Part shown: in pieces, positions 17,028 through 27,491 of the stretch
How positions within the stretch are numbered: position 1 is the stretch's first letter
Layout of the letters: the number at the start of each line of letters is the position of its first letter
Assembly: GCF_040675875.1 (NCBI RefSeq)
Contig: NZ_JBEGII010000001.1
Coordinates: forward strand, 1,302,001 to 1,366,000
Direction of reading: 5' to 3'
Length of the DNA: 64,000 nt
DNA from: Microbacterium sp. LWO12-1.2
GTDB taxonomy: Bacteria > Actinomycetota > Actinomycetes > Actinomycetales > Microbacteriaceae
Program-made: the position numbers and the translations under genes
The notes under the pieces: model-generated
The model's database searches: none
Told to the model about the DNA's origin: nothing
Seen by the model: the letters and a program-made list of their open reading frames with translations, nothing else

Positions 17028-18778
17028 CAGACGTCTCCCTCACTTCCGGCTGTGGTCGATCTGTCTTTCGAGGAGAGTGCTTCCGCGCGTTTGCGCTCGG
17101 CGATGGTCTGTCGACGCTCCGCCTCACCCCGTGAACGGGCGGTCTTCGCACCGCGGCCCACCGAGCTGGTCGCGACCTCGCGGTACGCGGATCGGCTGCG
17201 GTAGACCGCACCCAGCGCCTCGGGGTCGAGTCCGGAGAGCTTGTGTCCGCCCCCGAAGAAGCGCGTGCGGGCGAGCAGCTGCATGACCGGGTGCGTGAAG
17301 ATCACGAAGATGAACACGTCGATCAGCGTCGTGAGACCCAGAGTGAACGCGAAGCCCTTCACCGTGGCGTCGGCCAGGATGTACAGCACGAGCGCGGCGA
17401 GGATGTTGATCGACTTCGAGATGTAGATGGTGCGCTTCGCACGGCCCCAGCCGTCTTCGACCGCCGCCGTGATCGACTTGCCATCGCGCAGCTCGTCTCG
17501 GATTCTCTCGAAGTACACGATGAACGAATCAGCCGTGAATCCGATCGAGACGATGAGACCTGCGACACCCGCGAGCGAGAGGCGGAAGCCGATGCGCCAC
17601 GCGAGGATGCAGATGATGATGTAGGTCAGGACCGCCATCACCGCGATGGACGCGATGATCACCGACCCGAGTGCTCGATAGACGATCAGCGAGTAGATGG
17701 CGACCAGCGCAAGGCCGATCAGACCCGCGATCAGTCCGATCTGCAGCTGCTGGGTACCCAGTGTCGCCGAGATCGTGTCGGAGCTCTGCACCGTGAAGCT
17801 CAGGGGCAGCGCACCGAACTTCAGCTGGTCGGCCAGGGTCGTCGCGGACTCCTGCGTGAACGAGCCGGAGATGCTGGGGCGACCATCGAGGATCACGCCG
17901 TTCATCCGCGGCGCCGAGATCACGCTGCCGTCGAGCACGAACGCGAACTGGTCGCGCGGCGCCAGGCCGTCGATGCGGTTCTGGTTCAGACGCGTGCTGA
18001 CCTTGCCGAAGGCGTCGGCACCGTCTCCGTTCATCGTCAGCTGCACGATCCACGCGCCCGACTTCGGGTCGCGACCGCTGGTCGCGTCTTCGATCGCCGT
18101 TCCGGTGAGCTCGGTCGGTCCGAGCAGGAACTTGGTCTGACCGCTGGGGTCGCACGCGATCAGCGGCTGATCCTGCGGTGCGTTCGACGCGTCGTTCGCC
18201 GGGTCGCTGCAGTCATAGGCGAGGAACTCCGCCTGCAACTTCGGCGTGGCCCACGCCAGGTCGCTGCCGTCCGTCGGCTCGGGGGACGGGGTCGACTCGA
18301 GCGTGGGATCCGGGCTCGGGTACGGCGTCGCGTTGCCGTCCTCGCCCGTGAACTCGGTGGCTGCGCCCGTCGTGGCCAGCACCGCGCGGAACTCGAGCTG
18401 AGCGCTCGACTGGATCCGCTCACGGGTCTGCTCATCGGCCGGCCCCGGGATCTGGACGACGATGTTGCGTCCACCCTCGGTGGTGATGTCGGCCTCCGCG
18501 ACGCCTGAGGCATCGACGCGCTGACGGATGATCGCCGCGGCCTGGTCGAGCTGCTCGGCCGAGGGGTCGGCGCCGTCTTCTGTCTCGGCGCTCAGCACGA
18601 TCTGCGTGCCGCCCTGGAGGTCGAGTGCGAGTTCAGGCGCCCAGGAGCTCGCAGGATCGCCGTTGCTGTCCGTGAAGACGTAGACGCCGAGTGAGTTGAT
18701 GCCGAACAGCACGCCCGTCACGAGGAGCAGGCCGAGGAGGACCCGCCAGGCGTGACGGACCGGAGAGGATGAAGCCAC
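17027..18778 (-). CDS. secD: Protein translocase subunit SecD
   Basis: SecD is the larger partner of SecF. The 583-residue product starts with a membrane segment (VLLGLLLVTGVLFGIN), has the D1 motif LALDLQGGTQIVL and the conserved VQIPG. An actinobacterial Pro/Thr/Ser-rich insertion lies in the periplasmic head (about 150-185), and the C-terminal membrane domain carries GFTADSFIVYFERIRDE. The C-terminus after about 535 is a basic cytosolic tail. It lies between yajC and secF. Confidence 0.96.
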   Translation of the reverse strand: MASSSPVRHAWRVLLGLLLVTGVLFGINSLGVYVFTDSNGDPASSWAPELALDLQGGTQIVLSAETEDGADPSAEQLDQAAAIIRQRVDASGVAEADITTEGGRNIVVQIPGPADEQTRERIQSSAQLEFRAVLATTGAATEFTGEDGNATPYPSPDPTLESTPSPEPTDGSDLAWATPKLQAEFLAYDCSDPANDASNAPQDQPLIACDPSGQTKFLLGPTELTGTAIEDATSGRDPKSGAWIVQLTMNGDGADAFGKVSTRLNQNRIDGLAPRDQFAFVLDGSVISAPRMNGVILDGRPSISGSFTQESATTLADQLKFGALPLSFTVQSSDTISATLGTQQLQIGLIAGLIGLALVAIYSLIVYRALGSVIIASIAVMAVLTYIIICILAWRIGFRLSLAGVAGLIVSIGFTADSFIVYFERIRDELRDGKSITAAVEDGWGRAKRTIYISKSINILAALVLYILADATVKGFAFTLGLTTLIDVFIFVIFTHPVMQLLARTRFFGGGHKLSGLDPEALGAVYRSRSAYREVATSSVGRGAKTARSRGEAERRQTIAERKRAEALSSKDRSTTAGSEGDV

Positions 18779-18834
18779 GTGTGTTCAGCTTTCTGAGATG
18801 CCGGAGTTCCGAGGTACCGCGCGGAGGCGGAGGA

Positions 18835-19230
18835 TTACTTGTCGTCTGCGTCGCGCTCGAGACGCGCACGCGTCTCTTCCGGCGTCTCGACGTCGACGGC
18901 CGGAGCGGCCGTGGCAGCGGCGTCATCGGCCACGACCTCGTCGACGACGACATCCTTGGGCTCCACGATGCGCAGGATCGCCTGGCTGTGCACCTCGATG
19001 ATCGTTCCGGGAGCGATCTCGACGAGCGCGGGCGAGTCGAGGTCCTCGGGGTCGTACGCCACGATCGTGCCGTAGATGCCGCCCTGGAGGAGCACCTTCA
19101 CACCGGGGACGGTCTTGGTCGCCTTCTCCTCCTGCTCCGCCTTCATCGCCTTCGTACGCTTACGCGTGTTGAAGATCATGAAGACGAGGAGGACGGCGAG
19201 AAGACCGAAGAGGAGGAATTCCATGGGCAT
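18835..19230 (-). CDS. yajC: Preprotein translocase subunit YajC
   Basis: YajC is a small membrane accessory to SecDF. The 131-residue protein has one N-terminal membrane segment (FLLFGLLAVLLVFMIFN) followed by RKRTKAMK and the conserved cytosolic KTVPGVKVLLQGGIYGTIV segment. The C-terminal 40 residues are acidic and variable. It is 56 bp upstream of secD and follows ruvB. Confidence 0.94.
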   Translation of the reverse strand: MPMEFLLFGLLAVLLVFMIFNTRKRTKAMKAEQEEKATKTVPGVKVLLQGGIYGTIVAYDPEDLDSPALVEIAPGTIIEVHSQAILRIVEPKDVVVDEVVADDAAATAAPAVDVETPEETRARLERDADDK

Positions 19231-19302
19231 GGGTGCAGCGCCTTTCTCAGGTGCGCACTCCAGCCATTGGGCGCGCAGAGGTATCCGGGAAGTCTTCAGC
19301 GA

Positions 19303-20328
19303 TTATAGGTCATCAAGGCGAAGCGTCCCGTCGGGATGGGGTACCCCGAGGTGCGCATACGCCTCCGGCATCGCCACACGACCGCGCGGCGTACGCCCGA
19401 GGAAACCGATCCGCACGAGGTACGGTTCCACGACGCTCTCGACCGTCTCGCCCTCTTCGCCGACCGCGACGGCGAGCGTGCTGAGTCCGACCGGACCGCC
19501 GCGGAACCGCCGCACGAGTGCTTCCAGCACGGCACGGTCGAGCCTGTCGAGACCGATCGAGTCGACGTCGTACAGCTCGAGAGCCGCGCGCACATCGGCG
19601 ATCGTGGCGTCTCCCCCGTTGTGCACCAACGCGTAGTCGCGCACACGGCGCAGCAGTCTGTTCGCGATTCGCGGAGTTCCCCGAGATCGACGCGCGATCT
19701 CCGACAGCGCATCCGTCGGGACGTCCACGCCGAGGACGGTCGCGGAACGGGCGATGACCTCTTCGAGCTCGAACTCCTCGTAGAACTCGAGATGCCCGGT
19801 GAAGCCGAAGCGGTCGCGCAGCGGGTTCGGCAGGAGGCCGGAGCGGGTGGTCGCTCCGACGAGCGTGAACGGTGCCAGCTCGAGCGGGATGCTCGTGGCG
19901 CCCGCGCCCTTGCCCACCATGATGTCGATGCGGTAGTCCTCCATCGCGAGGTACAGCATCTCCTCGGCCGAGCGCGCCATCCGGTGGATCTCGTCGATGA
20001 AGAGCACCTCACCGGGAACCAGGCTGGACAGCAGGGCCGCGAGGTCTCCGGCGTGCTGGATCGCCGGACCGCTCGACATGCGCAGCGGCCGGTCGCTCTC
20101 GTGCGCGACGATCATCGCGAGCGTGGTCTTGCCGAGCCCAGGAGGGCCGGCGAGCAGGATGTGATCCGCGGGGCGACTCTGGATGCGCGCCGCCTCGAGC
20201 AGGAGCTGCAGCTGTCCGCGCACCTTCTGCTGACCGACGAACTCGCCGAGACTCGACGGCCGCAGAGCGCCCTCGATCGCGAGCTCGGTCTCATCGACCG
20301 GCTCGGTGGCGTCCAGAGCGTCAGGCAC
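19303..20328 (-). CDS. ruvB: Holliday junction branch migration ATPase RuvB
   Basis: RuvB is the motor that drives Holliday-junction branch migration with RuvA. The 341-residue protein has Walker A GPPGLGKT at 61-68, Walker B LFIDEIHR, the sensor GATTRSG and the C-terminal winged helix with [13 protein letters not shown]. The GTG at 20328 ([10 protein letters not shown]) was chosen because it gives the family's usual length and overlaps ruvA by 8 nt. The longer open frame reads back through ruvA. Confidence 0.96.
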   Translation of the reverse strand: MPDALDATEPVDETELAIEGALRPSSLGEFVGQQKVRGQLQLLLEAARIQSRPADHILLAGPPGLGKTTLAMIVAHESDRPLRMSSGPAIQHAGDLAALLSSLVPGEVLFIDEIHRMARSAEEMLYLAMEDYRIDIMVGKGAGATSIPLELAPFTLVGATTRSGLLPNPLRDRFGFTGHLEFYEEFELEEVIARSATVLGVDVPTDALSEIARRSRGTPRIANRLLRRVRDYALVHNGGDATIADVRAALELYDVDSIGLDRLDRAVLEALVRRFRGGPVGLSTLAVAVGEEGETVESVVEPYLVRIGFLGRTPRGRVAMPEAYAHLGVPHPDGTLRLDDL

Positions 20329-20941
20329 GCGTCTGGCCGCCCTGCGCGGGGCCGAGAAGCGCGAGCGTACGGCGCAGCAGTGCCGCGACCGAACCGCGCT
20401 CGGCATCCGTCGCCTCTGCAGCGGTCTGCGCGGCCGCTTCCGTCGCGACCCTGTCGGACCAGCCGAGTCCGACCAGAGCGGCGGCGACCTGAGACACCAC
20501 GTCGGTCGAACCGGCACGTGACGGCTTCGAGCTCGGCGCGACCGGCTGCACCTTGCCCGCCAGCTGCAGCACGATGAGCTTCGCCGTTTTCGGGCCGATG
20601 CCAGAGACACGTCGGAACGGGGCATCGTCCTCCGCGGTGACCGCCTCGGCGATCTGGTCCACCGTCATGTGCGAGAGCACACCGAGCGCGGACTTGGGCC
20701 CGACTCCGGTGACGCTGATCAGCAGGCCGAAGATCTCCAGCTCGCTCCGATCCGCGAACCCGTAGAGCGAGAGCGCATCTTCGCGGACGATCAGGCTGGT
20801 GTGCAGGAGCAGGCGCTCTCCGACGGTCGCGGTGTGCGGGATGTCGGCGGGCACGGCGACCGAGAACCCGACGCCGCCCACTTCGATGACGACCTGGTCG
20901 GCCGTCGTGTGCAGGACGACGCCGTGCAGGGAGGAGATCAT
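20321..20941 (-). CDS. ruvA: Holliday junction branch migration protein RuvA
   Basis: RuvA binds the four-way junction and loads RuvB. The 206-residue protein starts [11 protein letters not shown], an OB-fold N-terminus, and has helix-hairpin-helix motifs ([14 protein letters not shown] and [13 protein letters not shown]). The C-terminal RuvB-binding domain lies after an acidic/Ala linker ([13 protein letters not shown]). It sits between ruvC and ruvB, 9 nt after ruvC. Confidence 0.96.
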   Translation of the reverse strand: MISSLHGVVLHTTADQVVIEVGGVGFSVAVPADIPHTATVGERLLLHTSLIVREDALSLYGFADRSELEIFGLLISVTGVGPKSALGVLSHMTVDQIAEAVTAEDDAPFRRVSGIGPKTAKLIVLQLAGKVQPVAPSSKPSRAGSTDVVSQVAAALVGLGWSDRVATEAAAQTAAEATDAERGSVAALLRRTLALLGPAQGGQTRA

Positions 20942-20950
20942 CCCCTCAGC

Positions 20951-21532
20951 CTACGACCCTGATCGTAGGTATGTTCGAGCGACACGCTCCGCGTCGGCCC
21001 ACGCGCGCTGGGCCGGCGTCAGCGCCGACTGACCGGGGACACCGGCGCTCCCCCGCCGCCAGGCATGGCACAGCGCGATCGCGAGGGCGTCGGCCGCGTC
21101 CGCGGGTTGTGGCGGGGCGTCCAGTCGCAGGATGCGGGCGATCATCGCCTGCACCTGGCGCTTGTCCGCGGCGCCGTAGCCGGTGACGGCGGCCTTGACC
21201 TCGCTCGGTGTGTGGGTCGCGGCGGGAAGGCCCGCCTCCGCGGCGATCAGCAGGGCGACACCACTCGCCTGCGCCGTGCCCATCACCGTGTGCGTGTTCT
21301 GCTGCGCGAACACCCGCTCCACCGCGACGGCGTCCGGGCGATGCTCGGCGATCGCCTCGCGGATGCCCGCAGCGACGATCGCGAGACGGTCGCCGATGTC
21401 GGCATCCGGCGACGAGCGGATGACTCCCACGTGCACCAGGGTCCCGCGACGGGTGCGGTCGACGTCGACGATGCCGACACCGCAGCGGGTGAGGCCGGGG
21501 TCGATCCCGAGGACGCGCAGAGAAGAGGTCAC
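20951..21532 (-). CDS. ruvC: Crossover junction endodeoxyribonuclease RuvC
   Basis: RuvC cuts Holliday junctions. The 193-residue protein carries the catalytic acidic set D11 (GIDPG), E72 (AVERVF) and D145/D148 (ADAADALA). The motif FAQQNTHTVMGTAQASG is also conserved. The C-terminal 35 residues are a basic extension. It is first in the ruvC-ruvA-ruvB set, 45 bp after yebC. Confidence 0.96.
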   Translation of the reverse strand: MTSSLRVLGIDPGLTRCGVGIVDVDRTRRGTLVHVGVIRSSPDADIGDRLAIVAAGIREAIAEHRPDAVAVERVFAQQNTHTVMGTAQASGVALLIAAEAGLPAATHTPSEVKAAVTGYGAADKRQVQAMIARILRLDAPPQPADAADALAIALCHAWRRGSAGVPGQSALTPAQRAWADAERVARTYLRSGS

Positions 21533-21577
21533 TCCCCCAGGCTAGGCCGGAGGGAGGACACGAGCCGTTCGGCGCGC

Positions 21578-22339
21578 CTAGCCCTCGTCGTTCTCCAGCT
21601 CGGCCTGCACCTCGGGCGTGAGGTCGAAGTTGGTGAACACGTTCTGCACGTCTTCGCTGTCTTCGAGTGCGTCGATCAGGCGGAAGATCTTGCGCGCCGT
21701 GTCGGCGTCGATCTCGACCTTGAGGTTCGGAACGAACTCGACGTCGGCCGATTCGTAGTCGATGCCGGCGTCCTGCAGCGCGCTGCGCACCGTGACCAGG
21801 TCGCTCGCCTCTGTGACGATCTCGAAGCCCTCGGCGTGCGGCTCGATCTCCTCGGCGCCGGCCTCGAGCGCCGCCATCATGACATCATCCTCGGTCGTGC
21901 CCTCGGAGCCGACGACGATGACGCCCTTGCGGCTGAAGTTGTATGCGACGCTGCCCGGGTCGGCGAGAGTGCCGCCGTTGCGGCTGAGAGCCGTGCGCAC
22001 CTCGGCGGCAGCGCGGTTCTTGTTGTCGGTCAGACACTCGATCATGAGAGCGACGCCGTTGGGTCCGTAGCCCTCGTACATGATCGAGAGGTACTCGACG
22101 GCCTCGCCGCCGATACCCGCACCACGCTTCACCGCGCGGTCGATGTTGTCCTTGGGGACAGAGGTCTTCTTCGCCTTCTGCACCGCGTCGAACAGCGTCG
22201 GGTTGCCCTGCAGATCAGGTCCGCCGAGCTTCGCCGCGACCTCGATGTTCTTGATGAGCTTGGCCCAGGACTTGGCGCGCCTGGAGTCGATGATGGCCTT
22301 CTTGTGCTTCGTGGTCGCCCACTTGGAATGCCCGGACAT
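21578..22339 (-). CDS. YebC/PmpR/TACO1 family protein
   Basis: The 253-residue protein begins [14 protein letters not shown], the signature of the YebC family, and has [15 protein letters not shown] and [14 protein letters not shown] as expected. YebC proteins were described as transcriptional regulators and more recently as translation factors helping ribosomes through difficult sequences. Its position just upstream of ruvCAB is widespread in bacteria. Full length. Confidence 0.95.
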   Translation of the reverse strand: MSGHSKWATTKHKKAIIDSRRAKSWAKLIKNIEVAAKLGGPDLQGNPTLFDAVQKAKKTSVPKDNIDRAVKRGAGIGGEAVEYLSIMYEGYGPNGVALMIECLTDNKNRAAAEVRTALSRNGGTLADPGSVAYNFSRKGVIVVGSEGTTEDDVMMAALEAGAEEIEPHAEGFEIVTEASDLVTVRSALQDAGIDYESADVEFVPNLKVEIDADTARKIFRLIDALEDSEDVQNVFTNFDLTPEVQAELENDEG

Positions 22340-22450
22340 AAGTCTCCGCTCGTCGTATCCGCCCAGGAGCTCGCACCCAGGGCATCGTCTATTCTAACGA
22401 ATACCCGGGCCCGGCCGATCAGATCCGTGCTGCAGATGACCGTGTCGAAG

Positions 22451-23053
22451 TCATTCCCTCGGGTCTCGCCCCTGCAGCATCAGCGGGATCGCGCCGACCT
22501 GCAGCGTGACCCGCGATTCGTCGTGGACGGTGACCTTGACGTGCTCGCGGATGTACCCCTTGACGTCATCGTCGGGCTCGCCCTCGGCACTGGTGCCGAC
22601 GGCCGCGTTCGCCTGCCGGACCAGTGCCATCATGCGCGGTGCGTACTGCAGGAGGCGATCCGCTTCCTCCGCCTTGCCCACCGACTCGGCGATCAGCCGC
22701 TCTCCCTTGGTCTGGTAGTCCGAGGCGATGACATGCGCGGCACCGAACGCCGCCTGTTCGCGCAGCGGTGCCTCGCCGTCGTGCGCTGCGTAATAACGCG
22801 CGACCTCGTCCCGCAGCCACGGCGCGAGCGGCAGCAGGGTCTCCTGGGTGGCGGCGTCGAGGTCCCTTCCGTCCAGCGTCGAGGCGAAGGCCGGGGTGAC
22901 CGTGTCGATCCAGCCGTGCAGCGCCGTCTTCCGCGCCTCGTCTTCCGACCTGCCGGCGATCAGCGCCGACGCACGGTCCCACGCGTGCAGACGTTGCAGG
23001 TTCGAGTGGATCGTGTTGAGGCCGATCAGCTGCCATTCTCGTGCACTCGTCAT
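22451..23053 (-). CDS. Conserved-looking hypothetical protein
   Basis: The 200-residue protein has no signal or membrane segment and no motif I recognise. It looks mostly helical (ARYYAAHDGEAPLREQAAF, AEEADRLLQYAPRMM). Codon usage matches its neighbours and the frame is clean, so it is very likely a real gene. It lies alone between yebC and the divergent PLP-dependent decarboxylase gene, with a 111-bp gap to yebC. Function unknown. Confidence 0.7.
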   Translation of the reverse strand: MTSAREWQLIGLNTIHSNLQRLHAWDRASALIAGRSEDEARKTALHGWIDTVTPAFASTLDGRDLDAATQETLLPLAPWLRDEVARYYAAHDGEAPLREQAAFGAAHVIASDYQTKGERLIAESVGKAEEADRLLQYAPRMMALVRQANAAVGTSAEGEPDDDVKGYIREHVKVTVHDESRVTLQVGAIPLMLQGRDPRE

Positions 23054-23147
23054 CCATCGACCCTATCGACCGTTCGCGGAGCACGCATCAGGCGGCCGGT
23101 GGATTGTCCCCCTGGCGCGACGTTCCGCGCGGGTGTAGGCCTGAGGC

Positions 23148-24527
23148 ATGAAAGAGCACGCCTCAGACGCCCGGGCGCGCGCACTGGACAGCGCGCATCG
23201 GGCCGCCCTCGGCTTCCTGGAATCGGTGTCCGAGCGTCCGGTGTGGCCGCGGGCATCCCTCGATCAGATGCTCGAGGCTTTCGGCGGCCCCCTCCCGGAG
23301 GCCGGGGTCGACCCCGTGAAGGTGATCGACGAGATCGCTGAGCGCGCCGAGCCCGGTCTCGTCGCCATCCCCGGCGGCCGCTTCTTCGGTTTCGTGATCG
23401 GAGGGACACTGCCCGCCGCGCTCGCCGCGGACTGGCTCGTCTCGGCGTGGGACCAGAACTCCGGCTCGTCGACGCTGACCCCTGCCACAGTCGCGATGGA
23501 ACGGGTGGCCGGGCAGTGGATGCTCGACCTCTTCGGTCTTCCCTCGACGGCCAGCGTCGGATTCGTCACCGGAGGGCAGCTCGCGAACTTCACCTGCCTC
23601 GCCGCAGCGCGTCATGCCGTGCTGTCCCGCGTCGGCTGGGACCTGGCGGAACGCGGATTCGGCGCGGCGCCGGCGATCCGCTTCGTCGTGGGCGCCGACC
23701 GTCACGGGTCGATCGATCGCGCTGCCCGGTTTCTCGGGATAGGCCGGGCCGAGCTGATCGTCGTCGACTCCGACGATCAGGGCCGGATGCGCCCTGATGC
23801 CTTGGAGCACGTGCTCGCGGGCGGCACAGGACCACTCATCGTGTGTCTTCAGGCAGGTGAGGTGCACACCGGCGCATTCGACGACTTCTCCACCTTGATC
23901 CCGATCGCGCGGCGTCAGGGCGCATGGGTGCATGTCGACGGCGCGTTCGGGTTGTGGGCGGCAGCATCCCCTGCGCTGCGCCACCTGACGGCGGGAGTCG
24001 AGGACGCGGACTCCTGGGCGACAGATGCGCACAAGACGTTGAACGTCCCCTACGACTGCGGAATGTCGATCGTGCGGGATCCCGCCGACTCCATCTCCGC
24101 ATTCCGCACCGGCGGCGACTACCTCATCTACTCCGGACTCGACCCCTGGGATCTGACCCCCGAGCTCTCCCGGAGGGCACGGGGGGTTCCCGCCTGGGCC
24201 GCGCTGCGCAGTCTCGGTCGCTCGGGCGTCGCCGCGCTGATCGACCGCCTGCACACGAATGCCGTGACCATGTCCACCGGGCTCGCGGCGATCGAGGGAG
24301 TGGAGGTCGTCAACGACGTCGACTACACCCAGGTGATGTTCCGTGCAGATTCGGATGACGCCACGCGCGCGCTGGGCGCCGCGATCCTCGACGAGGGCAC
24401 TGCCGCGGTCACCGGGGCAGAGTGGCGCGGCCGGGCCGCTCTGCGCTGCTCGATGTCGTCCTGGGCGACGACAGCGGACGACATCGACCTCACGGTGCAG
24501 GCGATCCGCGCCCTGATGAAGAACTAG
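23148..24527 (+). CDS. PLP-dependent group II amino acid decarboxylase-like protein
   Basis: The 459-residue protein matches the fold type I family of aromatic amino acid and glutamate decarboxylases. GGRFFGFVIGG and WDQNSGSSTLTPATVAMER are at the N-terminal third, HVDGAFG is in the middle and K296 in TDAHKTLNVPYDCG is the PLP lysine. The substrate cannot be read from the sequence. It converges on pdxT, and the two stop codons overlap by 4 nt (24524-24527), so a PLP consumer abuts the PLP synthesis genes. Start ATG 23148 (MKEHASDAR). Confidence 0.88.
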   Translation: MKEHASDARARALDSAHRAALGFLESVSERPVWPRASLDQMLEAFGGPLPEAGVDPVKVIDEIAERAEPGLVAIPGGRFFGFVIGGTLPAALAADWLVSAWDQNSGSSTLTPATVAMERVAGQWMLDLFGLPSTASVGFVTGGQLANFTCLAAARHAVLSRVGWDLAERGFGAAPAIRFVVGADRHGSIDRAARFLGIGRAELIVVDSDDQGRMRPDALEHVLAGGTGPLIVCLQAGEVHTGAFDDFSTLIPIARRQGAWVHVDGAFGLWAAASPALRHLTAGVEDADSWATDAHKTLNVPYDCGMSIVRDPADSISAFRTGGDYLIYSGLDPWDLTPELSRRARGVPAWAALRSLGRSGVAALIDRLHTNAVTMSTGLAAIEGVEVVNDVDYTQVMFRADSDDATRALGAAILDEGTAAVTGAEWRGRAALRCSMSSWATTADDIDLTVQAIRALMKN

Positions 24528-25132
24528 CCGCGTGTCTCCGCGTACGATCGCGCACTCTCGAGGAAGCGCTCGTGGAAGCGCGTCTCGACGTCGACTTCCG
24601 GGTGGAAACTGGTGCCGAGGAGAGCGCCCTGCTGGACCGCGACGATCGTGCCGTCCGCCAGCGATGCCAGGACGTCGACCCGCGCGCCCACCCGCTCGAC
24701 GATCGGCGCCCGGATGAATGTCGCACGCACGGGCTGCTCACCCAGCACCGGGACGTCGAGTTCCGTCTCGAACGACTCGGTCTGACGTCCGAACGCGTTG
24801 CGGCGCACCTCGATGTCCATCCCGCCGAAGGACTCCTGCCCGTCGATGCCGTCGAGCACGGTGTCGGCGAGAAGGATCAAGCCCGCGCACGTGCCATAGA
24901 CCGGCAGCCCCGCCGCGATGCTCTCGCGGATCGGCGTCTGCATGCCGAAGGCTCGGGACAGCTTGTCGATCACACTCGACTCTCCGCCGGGGATGACGAG
25001 CCCGTTGACGGATGACAGCTCCTCGGGGCGGCGCACCAGGATGACGTCGGCCCCGAGCCCCGCGAGCAGGGCGGCGTGCTCACGCACGTCGCCCTGCAGA
25101 GCGAGGACTCCGACGCGGGTGTTACCAGCCAC
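24524..25132 (-). CDS. pdxT: Pyridoxal 5'-phosphate synthase glutaminase subunit PdxT
   Basis: PdxT releases ammonia from glutamine for PdxS. The 202-residue glutaminase has [13 protein letters not shown] at the start, GGES at 49-52, nucleophile C82 in [11 protein letters not shown], and the H177/E179 pair in SFHPEVD. The GTG start at 25132 overlaps pdxS by 11 nt, so synthesis of the two subunits is coupled. Confidence 0.97.
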   Translation of the reverse strand: MAGNTRVGVLALQGDVREHAALLAGLGADVILVRRPEELSSVNGLVIPGGESSVIDKLSRAFGMQTPIRESIAAGLPVYGTCAGLILLADTVLDGIDGQESFGGMDIEVRRNAFGRQTESFETELDVPVLGEQPVRATFIRAPIVERVGARVDVLASLADGTIVAVQQGALLGTSFHPEVDVETRFHERFLESARSYAETRG

Positions 25133-26021
25133 GCTCAGCCAGGCGGTGCGGCGCGGGCAGGTCAGACACGTTGATGCCGACCATCGCCTCGCCGAGGCCG
25201 CGCGAGACCTCTGCGATGACCTTGGCGTCGTCGTAGAACGTGGTGGCCTTGACGATCGCCTTGGCGCGCTCGACCGGATTTCCCGACTTGAAGATGCCCG
25301 AGCCGACGAACACGCCGTCGGCGCCGAGCTGCATCATCATCGCCGCATCAGCGGGCGTCGCGACGCCGCCGGCCACGAACAGCACGACGGGGAGCTTGCC
25401 GGTCTCCGCGATCTCGGCGACGAGCTCGTAGGGTGCCTGCAGCTCCTTCGCCGCCACGAACAGCTCGTCCTTCGGGAGCGCGGTCAGTGCGGCGATCTCG
25501 CCCCGGATCTTGCGGATGTGCTTCATCGCCTCCGAGACGTCGCCCGTTCCGGCCTCACCCTTGGAGCGGATCATCGCCGCACCTTCGTTGATACGGCGCA
25601 GTGCCTCACCCAGATTGGTGGCACCGCAGACGAAAGGCACGGTGAAACCGTACTTGTCGATGTGGTTGACGTAGTCGGCCGGAGAGAGGACCTCGGACTC
25701 ATCGATGTAGTCGACACCGAGTTCCTGCAGCACCTGAGCCTCGACGAAGTGGCCGATGCGCGCCTTCGCCATCACGGGGATCGAGACCGCGTCGATGATG
25801 CTGTCGATCATGTCGGGGTCGCTCATCCGCGAGACACCGCCCTGTGCACGGATGTCGGCGGGCACCCGCTCGAGCGCCATCACGGCGACGGCTCCGGCAT
25901 CTTCCGCGATCTTCGCCTGATCTGCGGTGACGACGTCCATGATGACGCCGCCCTTGAGCATCTCCGCGAGTCCGCGCTTCACGCGCGCGGATCCGGTGGG
26001 GGCCTGTTCGGTGCTGGACAT
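25122..26021 (-). CDS. pdxS: Pyridoxal 5'-phosphate synthase lyase subunit PdxS
   Basis: PdxS builds PLP from ribose 5-phosphate, glyceraldehyde 3-phosphate and ammonia. The 299-residue product starts [20 protein letters not shown] and has [17 protein letters not shown], the lysine in [13 protein letters not shown], and the phosphate-binding VGSGIFKSG. The ATG at 26021 was chosen because the extension to 26375 crosses the divergent regulator gene. It is divergent from the MocR regulator, the usual arrangement for PdxR control. Confidence 0.97.
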   Translation of the reverse strand: MSSTEQAPTGSARVKRGLAEMLKGGVIMDVVTADQAKIAEDAGAVAVMALERVPADIRAQGGVSRMSDPDMIDSIIDAVSIPVMAKARIGHFVEAQVLQELGVDYIDESEVLSPADYVNHIDKYGFTVPFVCGATNLGEALRRINEGAAMIRSKGEAGTGDVSEAMKHIRKIRGEIAALTALPKDELFVAAKELQAPYELVAEIAETGKLPVVLFVAGGVATPADAAMMMQLGADGVFVGSGIFKSGNPVERAKAIVKATTFYDDAKVIAEVSRGLGEAMVGINVSDLPAPHRLAERGW

Positions 26022-26137
26022 GACGTTCCTCTCGGGTGGACTGATCGACGCGATCCTTTGCGTGATCCGATGTCGACTTTGATCTATGTCAAAAGATAGC
26101 ATCGTCCGGCACGACCTAGAATCGGTTCTGAGGACAC
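26022..26137. promoter_or_regulatory. Divergent pdxS/pdxR promoter region with nested inverted repeats
   Basis: The 116-bp gap holds a -35-like TTGACA for pdxS on the minus strand (26087-26092) without a good -10 at 17 bp, as often seen for activator-dependent promoters. A TAGAAT (26117-26122) could be the -10 for pdxR. Around 26068-26108, CGATG...CATCG encloses CTAT...ATAG. This is a candidate PdxR operator. Confidence 0.45.
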
Positions 26138-27445
26138 ATGAGCGACGACATTCGAGGGACCACCGCAGCCGACATCGCCGACAGCGTGCGCGCCCTTCGC
26201 GAACGCGGTGTGCTGCAGCCTGGAAGCCTCCTCCCTCCCGTCCGCGAACTGGCGGCCACCCTCGGGGTGAACAGGAACACCGCGGTGGCGGCGTACCGCC
26301 AACTCGCCCAGGCAGGACTCGTCGTCTCACGAGGACGTGCCGGGACCGTGATCGCCGGCGTGGATGTTGTCGCACAAGAGGGTTACGCCTCCGACACGGT
26401 TCTGCGCGACGTGGCGACCGGGAACCCCGATCCCGCGCTGATCCCCGATCCCTTCCCTGCGCTGGCCACCGTCGCCGGCCGACCCGTGCTCTACGGCGAA
26501 CCCGTGATCGACCGCGGGCTCGACGCCTGGGCCCGCAACTGGGTCTCCCCCGATCTCCCCCACGCCGACTTCCGGATCACCGTCACCAGCGGCGCGGTCG
26601 ACGCGGTCGAACGGCTCCTCGCTCAGGCCCTGACCCGCGACGACGCGGTCGCACTGGAAGACCCGTGCTTCCTCGCCAGCATCCACACCGTGCGACTCGG
26701 CGGGTACCGTGCGGTCCCCGTCCCCGTCGACGCGGAGGGGATGACCGTCGAAGGTCTGCGCGCCGCGCTCGCTGCGGGAGTCCGCGCCGTCATCTGCACG
26801 CCACGCGCGCAGAACCCCACCGGAGCCAGCATGTCGGCGCGTCGTGCCGCGGAACTGCGCGCGGTGCTGGTCGATCACCCCTACGTGCTCCTGATCGAGG
26901 ACGACCACTTCTCGATGCTGTCCCAGCATCCCTATGAGTCGCTCATCGGACCGGAGCATCGTCGATACGCACTGGTGCGGTCGGTGTCGAAGTTCCTCGG
27001 CCCCGACATGTGCCTCGCGATCGCTGCGACGGATCCCGACACCGCGGACCGGCTCGCCATGCGCCTGAGCCCCGGCACGACCTGGGTGAGCCATCTGCTG
27101 CAGCGCCTCACGCTGGCGCAGCTGACCGATGACGATGTGTCCGCCCGCGTCGCTGCCGCCGGTGTCCACTACGCCGCACGCAATGCCGCGTTCACCGCGC
27201 GCCTACGCGAGCACGGCATCGACGCGCCCGTCACCGACGGCCTCAGCCTTTGGATCGAGCTCCCGCGCCCTGCACGGCTCGTCGTGGAACGCCTGATGCG
27301 CCGCGGGTGGCTCGCCCGTACCGGAGACGAGTTCGCGCTCGGCGACCGGGCAGAGCCCTCCCACCACCTGCGCCTCACCGTGCACGATCTCTCCGACGAC
27401 GATGCGGCCACGCTCGTCACCGACCTCGTCGCGGCAGTGCGATGA
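26138..27445 (+). CDS. pdxR: MocR/PdxR-family regulator (GntR HTH plus aminotransferase domain)
   Basis: The 435-residue protein has a GntR-type winged helix at residues 8-75 ([20 protein letters not shown], then [11 protein letters not shown]). The rest is a class I aminotransferase-like domain with [16 protein letters not shown] and the PLP-binding lysine K285 (VRSVSKFLG). In this family the aminotransferase part senses PLP or pyridoxal. Its place opposite pdxS, and ahead of a pyridoxal kinase gene on the same strand, strongly suggests control of PLP supply. Direct enzyme activity is unlikely. Confidence 0.9.
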   Translation: MSDDIRGTTAADIADSVRALRERGVLQPGSLLPPVRELAATLGVNRNTAVAAYRQLAQAGLVVSRGRAGTVIAGVDVVAQEGYASDTVLRDVATGNPDPALIPDPFPALATVAGRPVLYGEPVIDRGLDAWARNWVSPDLPHADFRITVTSGAVDAVERLLAQALTRDDAVALEDPCFLASIHTVRLGGYRAVPVPVDAEGMTVEGLRAALAAGVRAVICTPRAQNPTGASMSARRAAELRAVLVDHPYVLLIEDDHFSMLSQHPYESLIGPEHRRYALVRSVSKFLGPDMCLAIAATDPDTADRLAMRLSPGTTWVSHLLQRLTLAQLTDDDVSARVAAAGVHYAARNAAFTARLREHGIDAPVTDGLSLWIELPRPARLVVERLMRRGWLARTGDEFALGDRAEPSHHLRLTVHDLSDDDAATLVTDLVAAVR

Positions 27446-27491
27446 TCCCCCGTCGCGCACAGCAGTGCGCCCTGAATGAAAGGATCGGGAG

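Noticed and set aside
19303..20625. 440-residue RuvB
   Set aside because: The first 99 residues read through ruvA out of frame; the GTG at 20328 gives the normal 341-residue protein.
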